Below are positions 1-6,783 of a DNA stretch of 8,068 nt, piece after piece. Under the pieces are notes generated by a model. It searched no databases and had not been told where the DNA came from. It worked only from the letters and a program-made list of their open reading frames with translations. The stretch lies in the NCBI GenBank assembly GCA_031257995.1, contig JAIRNN010000079.1:1-8068 (forward strand), written 5' to 3'. Both the position numbers and the translations under genes were made by a program. The DNA comes from Spirochaetaceae bacterium (lineage in GTDB: Bacteria; Spirochaetota; Spirochaetia; Treponematales; Breznakiellaceae). Each line of letters begins with the position of its first letter. Position 1 is the first letter of the stretch.

Positions 1-699
1 GTCCCTGAATCGCAGCAATGCGAACTTAGGTTCATGTTTGTGAAAGTGAAAACTTTCGACGGGAAGGCGGTTAAGTGGGAAGGCGCAAACGCCAATAACT
101 CAGGCCATGTAAAAATACCCGCCGGAAAGCATGACATTGTTTTTGATTGGACCATGCAGCAGACACAAATGACCGGCGTGTCGAGTACGACGTATACCTA
201 TGAAACGACAACCAAAAGCCTGAAGGATATTACCATCTCACCGGTTTTTGAAGCCGGGCATAACTATTTCATAGGCGGCGGCCAGCTTGCCGACGGCAGT
301 CTTAAAATCTATTTGCAGGATATGACTAATATGCCAAATGAATTCTATGGAGATGTGGTCGCCAACGCGCCTAAAGCGTCAAAATCCCCAACGGAATTTG
401 AAGGCGCGTGGAAAGACAATGAAGGGACAACGTTTGTATTTGCCGGGAATACATGGGAACAAGCGTTACCGCCCGGAACCAGCACAAACACGGGCGCCCA
501 GGAAGTAAGATTGAAGGGGACGTTTGAGTCCGCGAATGGCAAGGTTACGTTGTATATGACCGACACCTTCGCCGCCGGAAAGTGGATAAAAATGACGGCC
601 ATGAAATCAGCGTACATTTACGATTATTCCTTTGAAGGCGGGGATTTACTGCTGGAACTTGGCGGCGTATTGCCCAAAAGCCGTTACATCAAACAGTAA
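1..699 (+). CDS. Lipocalin-like surface protein, 5' end missing
   Basis: The reading frame is open from the first base of the window to a TAA at 697-699. The ATG at 34 has no ribosome binding site and sits inside what looks like a conserved domain, so the gene very probably starts upstream; 232 residues are visible. Near the N-terminus the motif FDGKAVKW is followed by IPAGKH, a small beta-rich unit. The second half begins EFEGAWKDNEGTTFVFAGNTW and continues with alternating strands (KGTFES, KVTLYM, DLLLEL), the pattern of a small lipocalin-like beta-barrel that opens with G-x-W. Proteins of this two-part style are, from general knowledge, common as predicted lipoproteins in treponemes, but the signal peptide that would prove export lies outside the window. 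No enzyme motif is visible. Function is unknown; a role as an envelope or ligand-binding protein is inference. Confidence 0.75.
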   Translation, partial: VPESQQCELRFMFVKVKTFDGKAVKWEGANANNSGHVKIPAGKHDIVFDWTMQQTQMTGVSSTTYTYETTTKSLKDITISPVFEAGHNYFIGGGQLADGSLKIYLQDMTNMPNEFYGDVVANAPKASKSPTEFEGAWKDNEGTTFVFAGNTWEQALPPGTSTNTGAQEVRLKGTFESANGKVTLYMTDTFAAGKWIKMTAMKSAYIYDYSFEGGDLLLELGGVLPKSRYIKQ

Positions 700-705
700 A
701 AATAA

Positions 706-783
706 CCCCGGAACGTCTGCGGGGAGACTCAGGACATACCGCCTGAGCTTCCCTGTTTCATGGAAACAGCGCCCGGTATGGGC
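706..783. other. Dense nested inverted repeats, possible structured RNA
   Basis: Several perfect short inverted repeats sit in this stretch after the upstream stop codon. They are CCCCG/CGGGG (706-710 with 720-724), CTCAGG/CCTGAG (728-733 with 742-747), CTGTTTC/GAAACAG (753-759 with 763-769, loop ATG), CATACCG/CGGTATG (735-741 with 774-780) and GCCC/GGGC (771-774 with 780-783). The 735-741 segment lies in the loop of the 728-747 hairpin, so pairing it with 774-780 would make a pseudoknot-like fold. There is no T-tract, so none of these is a convincing intrinsic terminator. No known riboswitch class is recognised. Confidence 0.45.
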
Positions 784-800
784 GTGTTTATATTAGATAT

Positions 801-849
801 GGAGTTTTGGCAAAGCCAAAACTCCGGAGCTCAACGCGAAGCGTTGAGC
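801..849. repeat. Tandem perfect triloop hairpins (REP-like unit)
   Basis: Two perfect hairpins lie side by side, three bases apart. The first has an 11-bp stem, GGAGTTTTGGC (801-811) with GCCAAAACTCC (815-825), and an AAA loop. The second has a 9-bp stem, GCTCAACGC (829-837) with GCGTTGAGC (841-849), and a GAA loop. The second ends 11 bases before the ribosome binding site of the leucine-rich repeat gene. The architecture resembles dispersed intergenic palindromic units (REP/BIME-like), but copy number cannot be seen here. An open frame from a TTG at 807 runs through the unit and is not considered coding. Confidence 0.7.
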
Positions 850-860
850 CAATTACCTAT

Positions 861-866
861 AGGAGG
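861..866 (+). promoter_or_regulatory. Ribosome binding site fixing the start at 876
   Basis: AGGAGG stands nine bases before ATG 876. It decides in favour of this start over the upstream in-frame TTG at 807, which would translate the palindromic unit and place 23 non-signal residues ahead of the signal peptide. Confidence 0.85.
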
Positions 867-875
867 GTAAGCATT

Positions 876-1496
876 ATGAGAAAGAATAAGGGTTCTTTTT
901 TCGGGTTCTTCGGCATGGCGGTGGTTATGGGGTTCGTGCTGACGGTGTGGGGCGCGGCGCTCTTCGCGCAGACGGCGGCCGACTTCGACACGAAGGCGGC
1001 GGGGAACGGCGTGGTGATTACCAAGTACAAGGGGGCAGGCGGGAATGTCGTTATCCCCGCAACCATCGGCGGAAAGGCGGTTGTGGGGATTGGCGAGGAG
1101 GCTTTTCCAAGCAACGAAAGCCTTGCCTCCGTTACGATACCGGACGGCGTTACCGGCATTGGCAGGTCGGCTTTTGGCGGCTGCTCCGGGTTGACGGCTA
1201 TCAGCGTATCGTCTGAAAACCGGCAGTATCAAGACAGGGACGGTGTACTCTTCACAAAAGACGGAAAAACACTCCATTCCTACCCGGCAGGCAAAGGAGG
1301 AACCGCCTACACGATACCGAACGGCGTTACCAGTATTGGCGCAAGCGCTTTTGGCGGCTACACCGGCCTGGCCTCCGTAACGATACCGGCAAGCGTTACC
1401 AGCATTGGCGATAATGCTTTTTACGGTTGCAAAAGCCTAAAGCCTGAGGTCCACGCGGACATTGAGAAGCGTTTTGGGAAAAGCGTCTTTCAGTAA
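876..1496 (+). CDS. BspA-type leucine-rich repeat exported protein
   Basis: The 206-residue product starts MRKNKG, a positively charged n-region, followed by a hydrophobic stretch at about 8-31 and an A-L-F-A-Q cleavage-like site near residue 31, so it is probably exported. The mature part carries repeats of the LRR_5/TpLRR type, consensus SVTIPxxVTxIGxxAFxGCxxL, at about 68-109, 145-166 and 167-188. Between the first and second blocks is a typical BspA spacer, with YQDRDGVLFTKDGKTL at about 118-133 leading to a YPAGK motif. The repeats are also visible as near-identical DNA around 1130-1200, 1310-1370 and 1376-1430. BspA-like proteins are known from oral spirochaetes and Bacteroidetes as surface adhesins that bind host or matrix proteins; here the role is inferred. 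It is short for the family, with few repeats and a C-terminal tail of about 18 residues. It has its own ribosome binding site. Confidence 0.88.
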   Translation: MRKNKGSFFGFFGMAVVMGFVLTVWGAALFAQTAADFDTKAAGNGVVITKYKGAGGNVVIPATIGGKAVVGIGEEAFPSNESLASVTIPDGVTGIGRSAFGGCSGLTAISVSSENRQYQDRDGVLFTKDGKTLHSYPAGKGGTAYTIPNGVTSIGASAFGGYTGLASVTIPASVTSIGDNAFYGCKSLKPEVHADIEKRFGKSVFQ

Positions 1497-1526
1497 CGGC
1501 AGGGAACGAGTAATAGCGAACAGTAT

Positions 1527-1602
1527 CCGCAGGTTACGCTATACGGCACGTCATGTACGGTGCAATCGGTAATGCCGGTTGGCACAATCTGCGGGCTTTT
1601 TT
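1527..1602 (+). terminator. Possible weak terminator or attenuator-like structure
   Basis: After the leucine-rich repeat gene, CCGCAG (1527-1532) can pair with CTGCGG (1589-1594), just before a run of six T at 1597-1602. Enclosed is a 10-bp hairpin with one bulged G (1560-1569 with 1575-1585). GCAC at 1546-1549 and 1582-1585 compete for the same GTGC at 1560-1563, so alternative folds are possible. The outer stem is short and its loop long, so this is not a standard terminator. It overlaps the next promoter. Confidence 0.3.
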
Positions 1603-1607
1603 ATAAT
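1579..1607 (+). promoter_or_regulatory. Sigma70-type promoter for the four-gene operon
   Basis: A -35 box TTGGCA (1579-1584, five of six matches to TTGACA) is separated by exactly 17 bases from a perfect -10 box TATAAT (1602-1607). Transcription would begin near 1614, leaving an untranslated leader of about 117 bases before ATG 1731. The position fits a dedicated promoter for the downstream operon. Experimental support is absent. Confidence 0.65.
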
Positions 1608-1730
1608 CCGTGCTCGTCTGCGCCTGTCCGTATGCATCTGTGATAAAACGTGATAGAATGTAATCTGTCGTTCATGATCCTATGGCGGTTTTGAAACAGG
1701 CTTAATGTTAAAAAGACAAGGAGTTAAAGA

Positions 1731-3695
1731 ATGCGGGGAAAAATTTTTGCGGATTCGGCGAATCTGTATCAGGACGAGGCGAGGATTCTGTTCAATTATT
1801 ACAAGAGGGCCGCCGAGAAAATCGTTCAGGAAGAGATGGAGTTGGAAAAGTCCATTGAGGACGCGCGGGCGCGGATTGAGCAGGCCAAAAAGGAAAAAAT
1901 CAAAGGCATCGTCATCACGGCGGCCTTTCCGGTGGCCGCGCTGGCTGCCGTTTTTCTCGTTTTTTACAGCCTCTACGCCTTCGTTATCGCGCTCGGCAGC
2001 ATCTGGGGTGTGGTTACGCTCTTAAACGCGAAGAAGACAAGAAGAGAAAATGAGACGATGATCCAAGGTTTCGAGGAGGCGCACCGTGACCTGCGGAGGG
2101 ATTACCGCGTTAAAAAGCTCGGTGTGGCCTATGTTCCTGTCGCGACGCGGATTCCTTTTGAAAACAAGAGTTTCGCGATTGACCACACCGGCTCGGTTGC
2201 CAATACGGAGTTTTCGATGTCGGTTGCGCATAAGCCCGAAGAGTTGCTCCAGTCGCTCGTGTCGCTCCAAAACGGCATACAAGACGCGCCGATTGTCGAA
2301 GAAGCCGGGTCTGCGGAGCGGGTGGATACGGCGGATTATTCCACGTCCGTCCAGAATATTACCATGTACGATTATATCGGAAACATTGACCGGGAGGCGC
2401 GGAACATCCGTTATCTCTTGAACGACAACGACACGATCCGCCTTACCCTGCCCGTGATCATGCCGGAAAGCGAGAACGCCCGTTTCATCGGCGAATACGC
2501 GGTATCCGACCCCGGAGACAAGCCGGTTGTTCCCGTTTTCAACATCGACGGGTTCCGCGAAAAAATCGGCCGGTTTTACGAGTTGAACAACGTGCGGCAA
2601 TCTTTCGAGAACAGTACCAGCGAGAACCAGATTGAATACTACAAAAAACTGATCAAACAGCTTGCCGAATCCGTCCAGATACTCAGCATGACAAAGATGA
2701 ACGGGAGCGCAGAGGTGATCGAATACGCCAACTCGATTCTTTCCACCGTGCTGAAATCCGCGTTTAACCAGTATTCTCCGGCTCTGGAAGCCGAGGAAAT
2801 TGAACGGATCCGCAGGGCAAGTTTTGATTATCAGGATTCCGTTGACAGCTACGAGCCCTTCAATCTTAAATCGAGTTCCCGTGTCAAATACGATCTCTTC
2901 TCGACATCGTGGGTTGCGGAAGACGGATCGCGGACATCGATGCCTTTTGGGATGCACCAGATTCAGGAGGAGGTGCTTGCGCCGGTTATCCAGAACTTGA
3001 TGGCCGAAAACCGGATCGAACGGCTTAAAATATACAACGGTATCAAGGACCAGAAGATCGACTACCTGAATCAATGGCACCGCGACACCGAAGATTTCTA
3101 CGGCCGCAACCGCGCGGAAGCTGCCGACCTTATCAACCGGATGCGCGAAAGTTACGCGGACTATATCCGCTCGCTGAACACCTACAAGGCGTTGCAGGAA
3201 ACCCAGAATGCGATGAGCAAGACACGTTCTCTCGCGGACACCGAGGTACGGGAGCAAGACAAAGACGCGGAGGTCATCGCCGGTTTTGAAGTCCTGGCCG
3301 CCGGGTTTAACCAAAAGCAGGTCGCGTTCAGCGAATACATGGACCGCCTGAAGGAGAATATCGACGAGAAGGCGGCCCAGTTTGGGTTTATTCCCTATTA
3401 CGAGGCAACGTTGCGCGACAAGGAATCGCGTGATTTTGCCCAATCGACCGAGGGTTTGCAGGAACTTGACCTGCGCCGGAAAAGGCTCCTCGCGGTGAGT
3501 CCCTATGTGGCGAAATTCGCGGAACTCCCGCCCGAACCGCGTGTTGAGCAGCAGGCCTACGACGACTTCGCCATTGATCTGGTGAAAGAAGCGCGTGAAC
3601 TTGCGCGGGAAGCGCCGGTTTCCGCCGCCGAACCCGAAAACCGCGCCGAGGGGAATATTGAGGAGAATAGGGATATCGAGGGGGATGAAGAATAA
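1731..3695 (+). CDS. Large membrane-hairpin coiled-coil protein, unknown function
   Basis: This 654-residue protein opens the four-gene operon. ATG 1731 has AAGGAG seven bases upstream. Residues about 14-57 form a charged, heptad-like helix. Two adjacent hydrophobic segments follow (about 59-78 and 79-99), with Lys/Arg clusters on both outer sides (KKEKIK and KKTRRE). By the positive-inside rule this predicts a membrane hairpin with both ends in the cytoplasm. Another short charged helix (about 101-127) leads to a large soluble part containing a YVPVATRIPFENKSFAIDHTG-type stretch near 134-154 and long helices at about 300-370 and 420-570. The C-terminus (about 634-654) is strongly acidic, ending IEGDEE. 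No ATPase, nuclease, protease or peptidoglycan-binding motif is visible, and I do not recognise a named family. Two bases separate its stop from the next start, so it is co-expressed with the downstream genes. A role as membrane anchor of their products is inference. Confidence 0.85.
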   Translation: MRGKIFADSANLYQDEARILFNYYKRAAEKIVQEEMELEKSIEDARARIEQAKKEKIKGIVITAAFPVAALAAVFLVFYSLYAFVIALGSIWGVVTLLNAKKTRRENETMIQGFEEAHRDLRRDYRVKKLGVAYVPVATRIPFENKSFAIDHTGSVANTEFSMSVAHKPEELLQSLVSLQNGIQDAPIVEEAGSAERVDTADYSTSVQNITMYDYIGNIDREARNIRYLLNDNDTIRLTLPVIMPESENARFIGEYAVSDPGDKPVVPVFNIDGFREKIGRFYELNNVRQSFENSTSENQIEYYKKLIKQLAESVQILSMTKMNGSAEVIEYANSILSTVLKSAFNQYSPALEAEEIERIRRASFDYQDSVDSYEPFNLKSSSRVKYDLFSTSWVAEDGSRTSMPFGMHQIQEEVLAPVIQNLMAENRIERLKIYNGIKDQKIDYLNQWHRDTEDFYGRNRAEAADLINRMRESYADYIRSLNTYKALQETQNAMSKTRSLADTEVREQDKDAEVIAGFEVLAAGFNQKQVAFSEYMDRLKENIDEKAAQFGFIPYYEATLRDKESRDFAQSTEGLQELDLRRKRLLAVSPYVAKFAELPPEPRVEQQAYDDFAIDLVKEARELAREAPVSAAEPENRAEGNIEENRDIEGDEE

Positions 3696-3697
3696 GC

Positions 3698-4630
3698 ATG
3701 GCAAATTTTAACTTTACGGTAGACACGTCCCCGATGGCCCAAACCGTAGACAGCGTGAAAGGGCACGTCGTTGGCGTAACGGCGGCGGTAACGGCGATGG
3801 AAGCGGCGGTTATCGCGACTGAACGGGAGGCTTCAAAGACGATCTGCGAGAATATTGACAACGGCTTTTATGTCCTTGTCAAGTCGCAGATAAGCCAGAA
3901 GGCGGTTGCCGCCTATACGGAAATGACCGCGAAGGAGATGACGCTTGTCCAGTTGAGCAAGGCTCTGGACCGTGTTCGCCGGCAAATGGAAGCGGACTAC
4001 AACATGATTTCCGCCCGTTACGCGAAATTGTTCCGGTCGCTGGACAAGGCGTTGGAAACACGGGTGCGGGAACTGGACAGGCCCGCCATGCAGCTTTCCG
4101 AGACAAAAAAGAATGTTATCTTGGGAAAGTTCAAGGACAGTTGTTCAGCGCTCCTCTGCGCGTCGTCCGATGTGTACCGGATTGCGGAAACGGCGCTGTC
4201 CGGGAAATTAAAGCAGAAGACGAAGGCGGTCATAGAAACCCTTTCCGGTCAGGCAAAACAGGGCGAGACGTATTCCCGGAAAATCGAAAGCATTCTCTCG
4301 AATGAGGCCGCAGGCGCTGCCCAAAACAACGAAAGCTATATTCCGGCGCTATTCGCGACAATGGAGAGTGCCGTCCGGCGTGATGAATTTGTCGACAGCG
4401 TGTATGTCGTTCAGGATGACCGTTTTGCCAATGCCGCCGCTGTCGTTACCGCCGTGAACAACGCGGAGGGCGGTTTTGTGTGGAGTGATGCCGCAGAAGA
4501 GGAAAAACAGATGCTTCGCGGGGAAGTCCTGGCCTTAATCGAAAAAGAATCGCTTGACAGCCGTGTCGCAAACGAGGTTTTACGTCTTTTTGATGCCGCA
4601 AACTGGCAGAGCGCGGGGAGGCTGACATGA
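3698..4630 (+). CDS. Helical protein, first of a paralogous pair
   Basis: The 310-residue soluble protein has no signal peptide or membrane segment and is predicted mostly helical. It starts two bases after the previous stop, with a purine-rich GAGGGGG upstream inside the preceding gene. Its core motif at residues 97-134 reads MEADYNMISARYAKLF, then SLD, RV, LD and LS. The same motif recurs in the next gene product at residues 135-172. Other shared blocks are IDNGF (53-57, matching LIDGFF) and ESYIPALF (212-219, matching TVYIPVVW), so the similarity spans most of the length. The N-terminus is short compared with its paralogue. No catalytic motif is seen and I cannot name the family. The coupled arrangement suggests the two proteins form a hetero-oligomer, probably with the membrane protein encoded upstream; this is inference. 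Confidence 0.85.
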   Translation: MANFNFTVDTSPMAQTVDSVKGHVVGVTAAVTAMEAAVIATEREASKTICENIDNGFYVLVKSQISQKAVAAYTEMTAKEMTLVQLSKALDRVRRQMEADYNMISARYAKLFRSLDKALETRVRELDRPAMQLSETKKNVILGKFKDSCSALLCASSDVYRIAETALSGKLKQKTKAVIETLSGQAKQGETYSRKIESILSNEAAGAAQNNESYIPALFATMESAVRRDEFVDSVYVVQDDRFANAAAVVTAVNNAEGGFVWSDAAEEEKQMLRGEVLALIEKESLDSRVANEVLRLFDAANWQSAGRLT

Positions 4631-5676
4631 GTTATACGCAGCGTTTCCATGAATCAATAACCTTTTCGGGAAGCAAAACGGTAAGTTATCCCAAGAGCGA
4701 CAGCGGCGGCAGTACGTCGGTGCATTATTCGGAAACGGTTCCGGTCGACATAACCATCTATGTGGAGACGGAACCTTTTGATAACAGCGTGACCCGTGTC
4801 AACCGGAACTTGGACGTACTTACCGGCTCGGTTGTAGCCATGAATGCGGCGCAGGTGGCGGCGATTCAGAAAACGGCCCAAGAGGTGTCCGCCTCGCTGA
4901 TTGACGGGTTTTTCGGAACGATCAATCAGGAGTTAATCCAGCAGTTGCAACAGTTGGACAGCGCGATAAAGGCCGGGTTTGGTCTCCTCGAGGAGCAGGG
5001 CAAGGCGGTTTCCGCTCAAAAAGACACGATGGAAACCGACTACAACCGGATAAGTTCGCGGTACACCGCGCTTTTTCAAGACCTTGACAACGAGTGCCAT
5101 AAGCGGGTCTATGCGCTGGATAAAAGCGCCTTTGTGCTGTCGGATATGCTGAAAACGTTTTTGATAGGGGCGAACACCGACGCCTGCGCGAAGAACCTGC
5201 TCGGTATCGGAGACGAATCCGGTTCAAAAAACGTGCTTTTGACTTCCCGTCTGAAGCGGATTATGCTCGAAGTATTCAAAACATTGTCCCAATATGTGAC
5301 GCAGGAAGAACGAATGAGCGCGCTGATCGATTCTTTTCTGGTTGACCGGAATATCGGAGAAAAGGAAACCGTGTACATCCCGGTTGTCTGGACGGAATCG
5401 GACAGCCTTGAACAGGGAACCTGCGATCGAAACTCGTATATTCCTGATTTTGTCGACGATGCGCGGCGGGCAGGCATACAGGAAAAAACGGCCGCATACT
5501 GCGCCGTCGCAACGGACTGGAAGGCGGTAAGCTCAGGCGAGCGGGACGCGATTGACAAAGAGTTCAAATCTATCGCGGAAGCGGAGTTCGGCGGGTCTGC
5601 CGATGAAAAATCCGCGCGCGTGTACGGCAAACTCATGGAGCTATGGCAAAACGCCGAAACGCGCGTTTTCAGTTAA
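4627..5676 (+). CDS. Helical protein, second of a paralogous pair
   Basis: The 349-residue protein starts at an ATG whose ATGA overlaps the stop of the previous gene (4627-4630), the classic translational-coupling arrangement; GGGAGG lies five bases upstream. It differs from its paralogue by an N-terminal extension of about 40 residues rich in Ser, Thr, Tyr and Gly (with SYPKSDSGGS near 20-29), followed by strand-like VDITIYVETEPFDNSV at 40-55. The helical core follows: LIDGFF at 91-96, the shared motif METDYNRISSRYTALF at 135-150 with SLD replaced by DLD, then RV, LD and LS up to 172, and VYIPVVW at 249-255. There is no signal peptide, membrane span or enzyme signature. Function is unknown. 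The duplicated gene, coupled translation and fixed order suggest complementary subunits of one assembly. Confidence 0.85.
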   Translation: MSYTQRFHESITFSGSKTVSYPKSDSGGSTSVHYSETVPVDITIYVETEPFDNSVTRVNRNLDVLTGSVVAMNAAQVAAIQKTAQEVSASLIDGFFGTINQELIQQLQQLDSAIKAGFGLLEEQGKAVSAQKDTMETDYNRISSRYTALFQDLDNECHKRVYALDKSAFVLSDMLKTFLIGANTDACAKNLLGIGDESGSKNVLLTSRLKRIMLEVFKTLSQYVTQEERMSALIDSFLVDRNIGEKETVYIPVVWTESDSLEQGTCDRNSYIPDFVDDARRAGIQEKTAAYCAVATDWKAVSSGERDAIDKEFKSIAEAEFGGSADEKSARVYGKLMELWQNAETRVFS

Positions 5677-5684
5677 ACAAAAAC

Positions 5685-5690
5685 AAGGAG
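5685..5690 (+). promoter_or_regulatory. Ribosome binding site fixing the start at 5696
   Basis: AAGGAG lies five bases before ATG 5696 and immediately after the preceding gene. It rules out a longer reading from the in-frame ATG at 5552, which would overlap the upstream gene by 125 bases and add 48 residues of unrelated composition. Confidence 0.85.
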
Positions 5691-5695
5691 TATAT

Positions 5696-6679
5696 ATGAA
5701 AGAATTGACGGAAATCCACATCGGCGAATCAATCGTCGGACTGAAAGACAATCTGGTGAAGAGCGCCATCCTCCCCAAATCAAGCTCGGAGCTTGAACGG
5801 GATGTAAATATTCTCGGCAACGTCGTTGTTGAGGGCGCGGTCTATGCGCGTAATCTGATCATTGATTCGGGGCCCGCCGAATTTAACGGCGCGGTTTACG
5901 CCCACAACGAGTTGCACATAAAAAACGACGCGGAGGAAACGGTATTTTTCAAAAAGGCCGTGGCCTCAAGCGGCAGCGTGGTGTCGCTCCTTTTCAAACC
6001 TAACAGCCGTTGCGTCTACGGCTCGGACATCAACGCCTCCTCGGTTAAGTTAAGGAATTGTTTTGTCGCGGGGAGCATCTTTGCAAACGAGATTCAACTC
6101 GAAAACAGCGTGGTGCTGGGCGGGTGCTTCGCCTCGAAAAAACTCTCCCTGCACAACGTCATCGCAGGGACGTTTAACGCCCCGGAAGTCGGCGCGGGCG
6201 CGGTAAACTACCTCCTCTATCCTACGGCCTTTTCGGTGGAACCGCCCGCCGTTCTTCCCGGCACAGAATTTTACAACATAACGCTTGCCGATCTGGGCGC
6301 CTTGTTCAAAAACGAGAGCGAAAAGCAAAACTCAGGAAAAATCCGCCTTGATCTTGAGGCGGACTCCCTCCGTACCGTTCTGGTTGACGGCAACGACACG
6401 AAGATGTTGCTCCACAGCTATTCGGTCGCGGGCCGCATTCTGGTCGGCGATCTTCTGGACTTACAGAATTTTGAAAACCATTTTTTGATCGTTTCGGCCG
6501 CTCTCGGATCGCAAATACTCAAGACTTATTCGCTCCAAAAAAGCGACGGCAGCAAAAGCGATGACTTAACGGTCCCCGCTATTGCGGCCTTCTTCTTCAG
6601 GATTCTCGATGGGACGGTCCAGATAAAAAACTTAAGCGGCTCAATCCCGTTCGACGAGTTGCGTCGGAAATATTTGTGA
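5696..6679 (+). CDS. Bactofilin-like beta-helix protein with C-terminal extension
   Basis: The 327-residue product ends the operon, 19 bases after the previous stop. Residues about 38-80 read as successive short strands with turn glycines and asparagines (NILGNVVVEGAVYARNLII, then FNGAVYAHNELHI). The pattern resumes at about 104-165 (SSVKLRNCFVAGSIFANEIQ, ENSVVLGGCFASKKLSL). This resembles the bactofilin (polymer-forming cytoskeletal protein) right-handed beta-helix, whose members self-assemble into nucleotide-independent filaments under the membrane. Typical bactofilins are about 100-200 residues. This one is much longer, because residues about 190-327 form an additional mixed alpha/beta domain (TLADLGALF, RTVLVDGNDTKMLL, a hydrophobic VPAIAAFFFRIL near 293-304, ending in basic ELRRKYL) that I do not recognise. 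A scaffold role for the operon is inferred. The beta-helix call comes from sequence pattern alone. Confidence 0.75.
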   Translation: MKELTEIHIGESIVGLKDNLVKSAILPKSSSELERDVNILGNVVVEGAVYARNLIIDSGPAEFNGAVYAHNELHIKNDAEETVFFKKAVASSGSVVSLLFKPNSRCVYGSDINASSVKLRNCFVAGSIFANEIQLENSVVLGGCFASKKLSLHNVIAGTFNAPEVGAGAVNYLLYPTAFSVEPPAVLPGTEFYNITLADLGALFKNESEKQNSGKIRLDLEADSLRTVLVDGNDTKMLLHSYSVAGRILVGDLLDLQNFENHFLIVSAALGSQILKTYSLQKSDGSKSDDLTVPAIAAFFFRILDGTVQIKNLSGSIPFDELRRKYL

Positions 6680-6783
6680 AACCGTCGGGAAAAGTTGGCG
6701 CGGTGAAGGGGAAAGTCTCCCACTGTCAACGAGTTTAGCGTTTATCTGTGGTTACCTGTGATAAAGGCTGTGATTAAGCCCTG

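Noticed and set aside
706..724. Intrinsic terminator after the lipocalin-like gene
   Set aside because: The stem is only five base pairs with a nine-base loop and no T-tract.
807..875. N-terminal extension of the leucine-rich repeat protein from TTG 807
   Set aside because: The extension is translated palindromic repeat and would bury the signal peptide. ATG 876 has an ideal AGGAGG.
1497..1643. Open readthrough of about 48 codons in frame after the leucine-rich repeat gene stop
   Set aside because: It has no start codon with a ribosome binding site, contains the promoter and hairpins, and does not resemble the repeat domain, so it is most likely chance.
2022..3704. 560-codon open frame on the minus strand opposite the large membrane protein gene
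   Set aside because: It is antisense to a gene with a ribosome binding site, promoter, membrane hairpin and coupled downstream genes. The long open frame follows from codon bias in the true gene; its translation shows no recognisable domain.
5552..5695. Longer start for the bactofilin-like protein
   Set aside because: It overlaps the preceding gene in another frame, and a good ribosome binding site lies immediately before ATG 5696.
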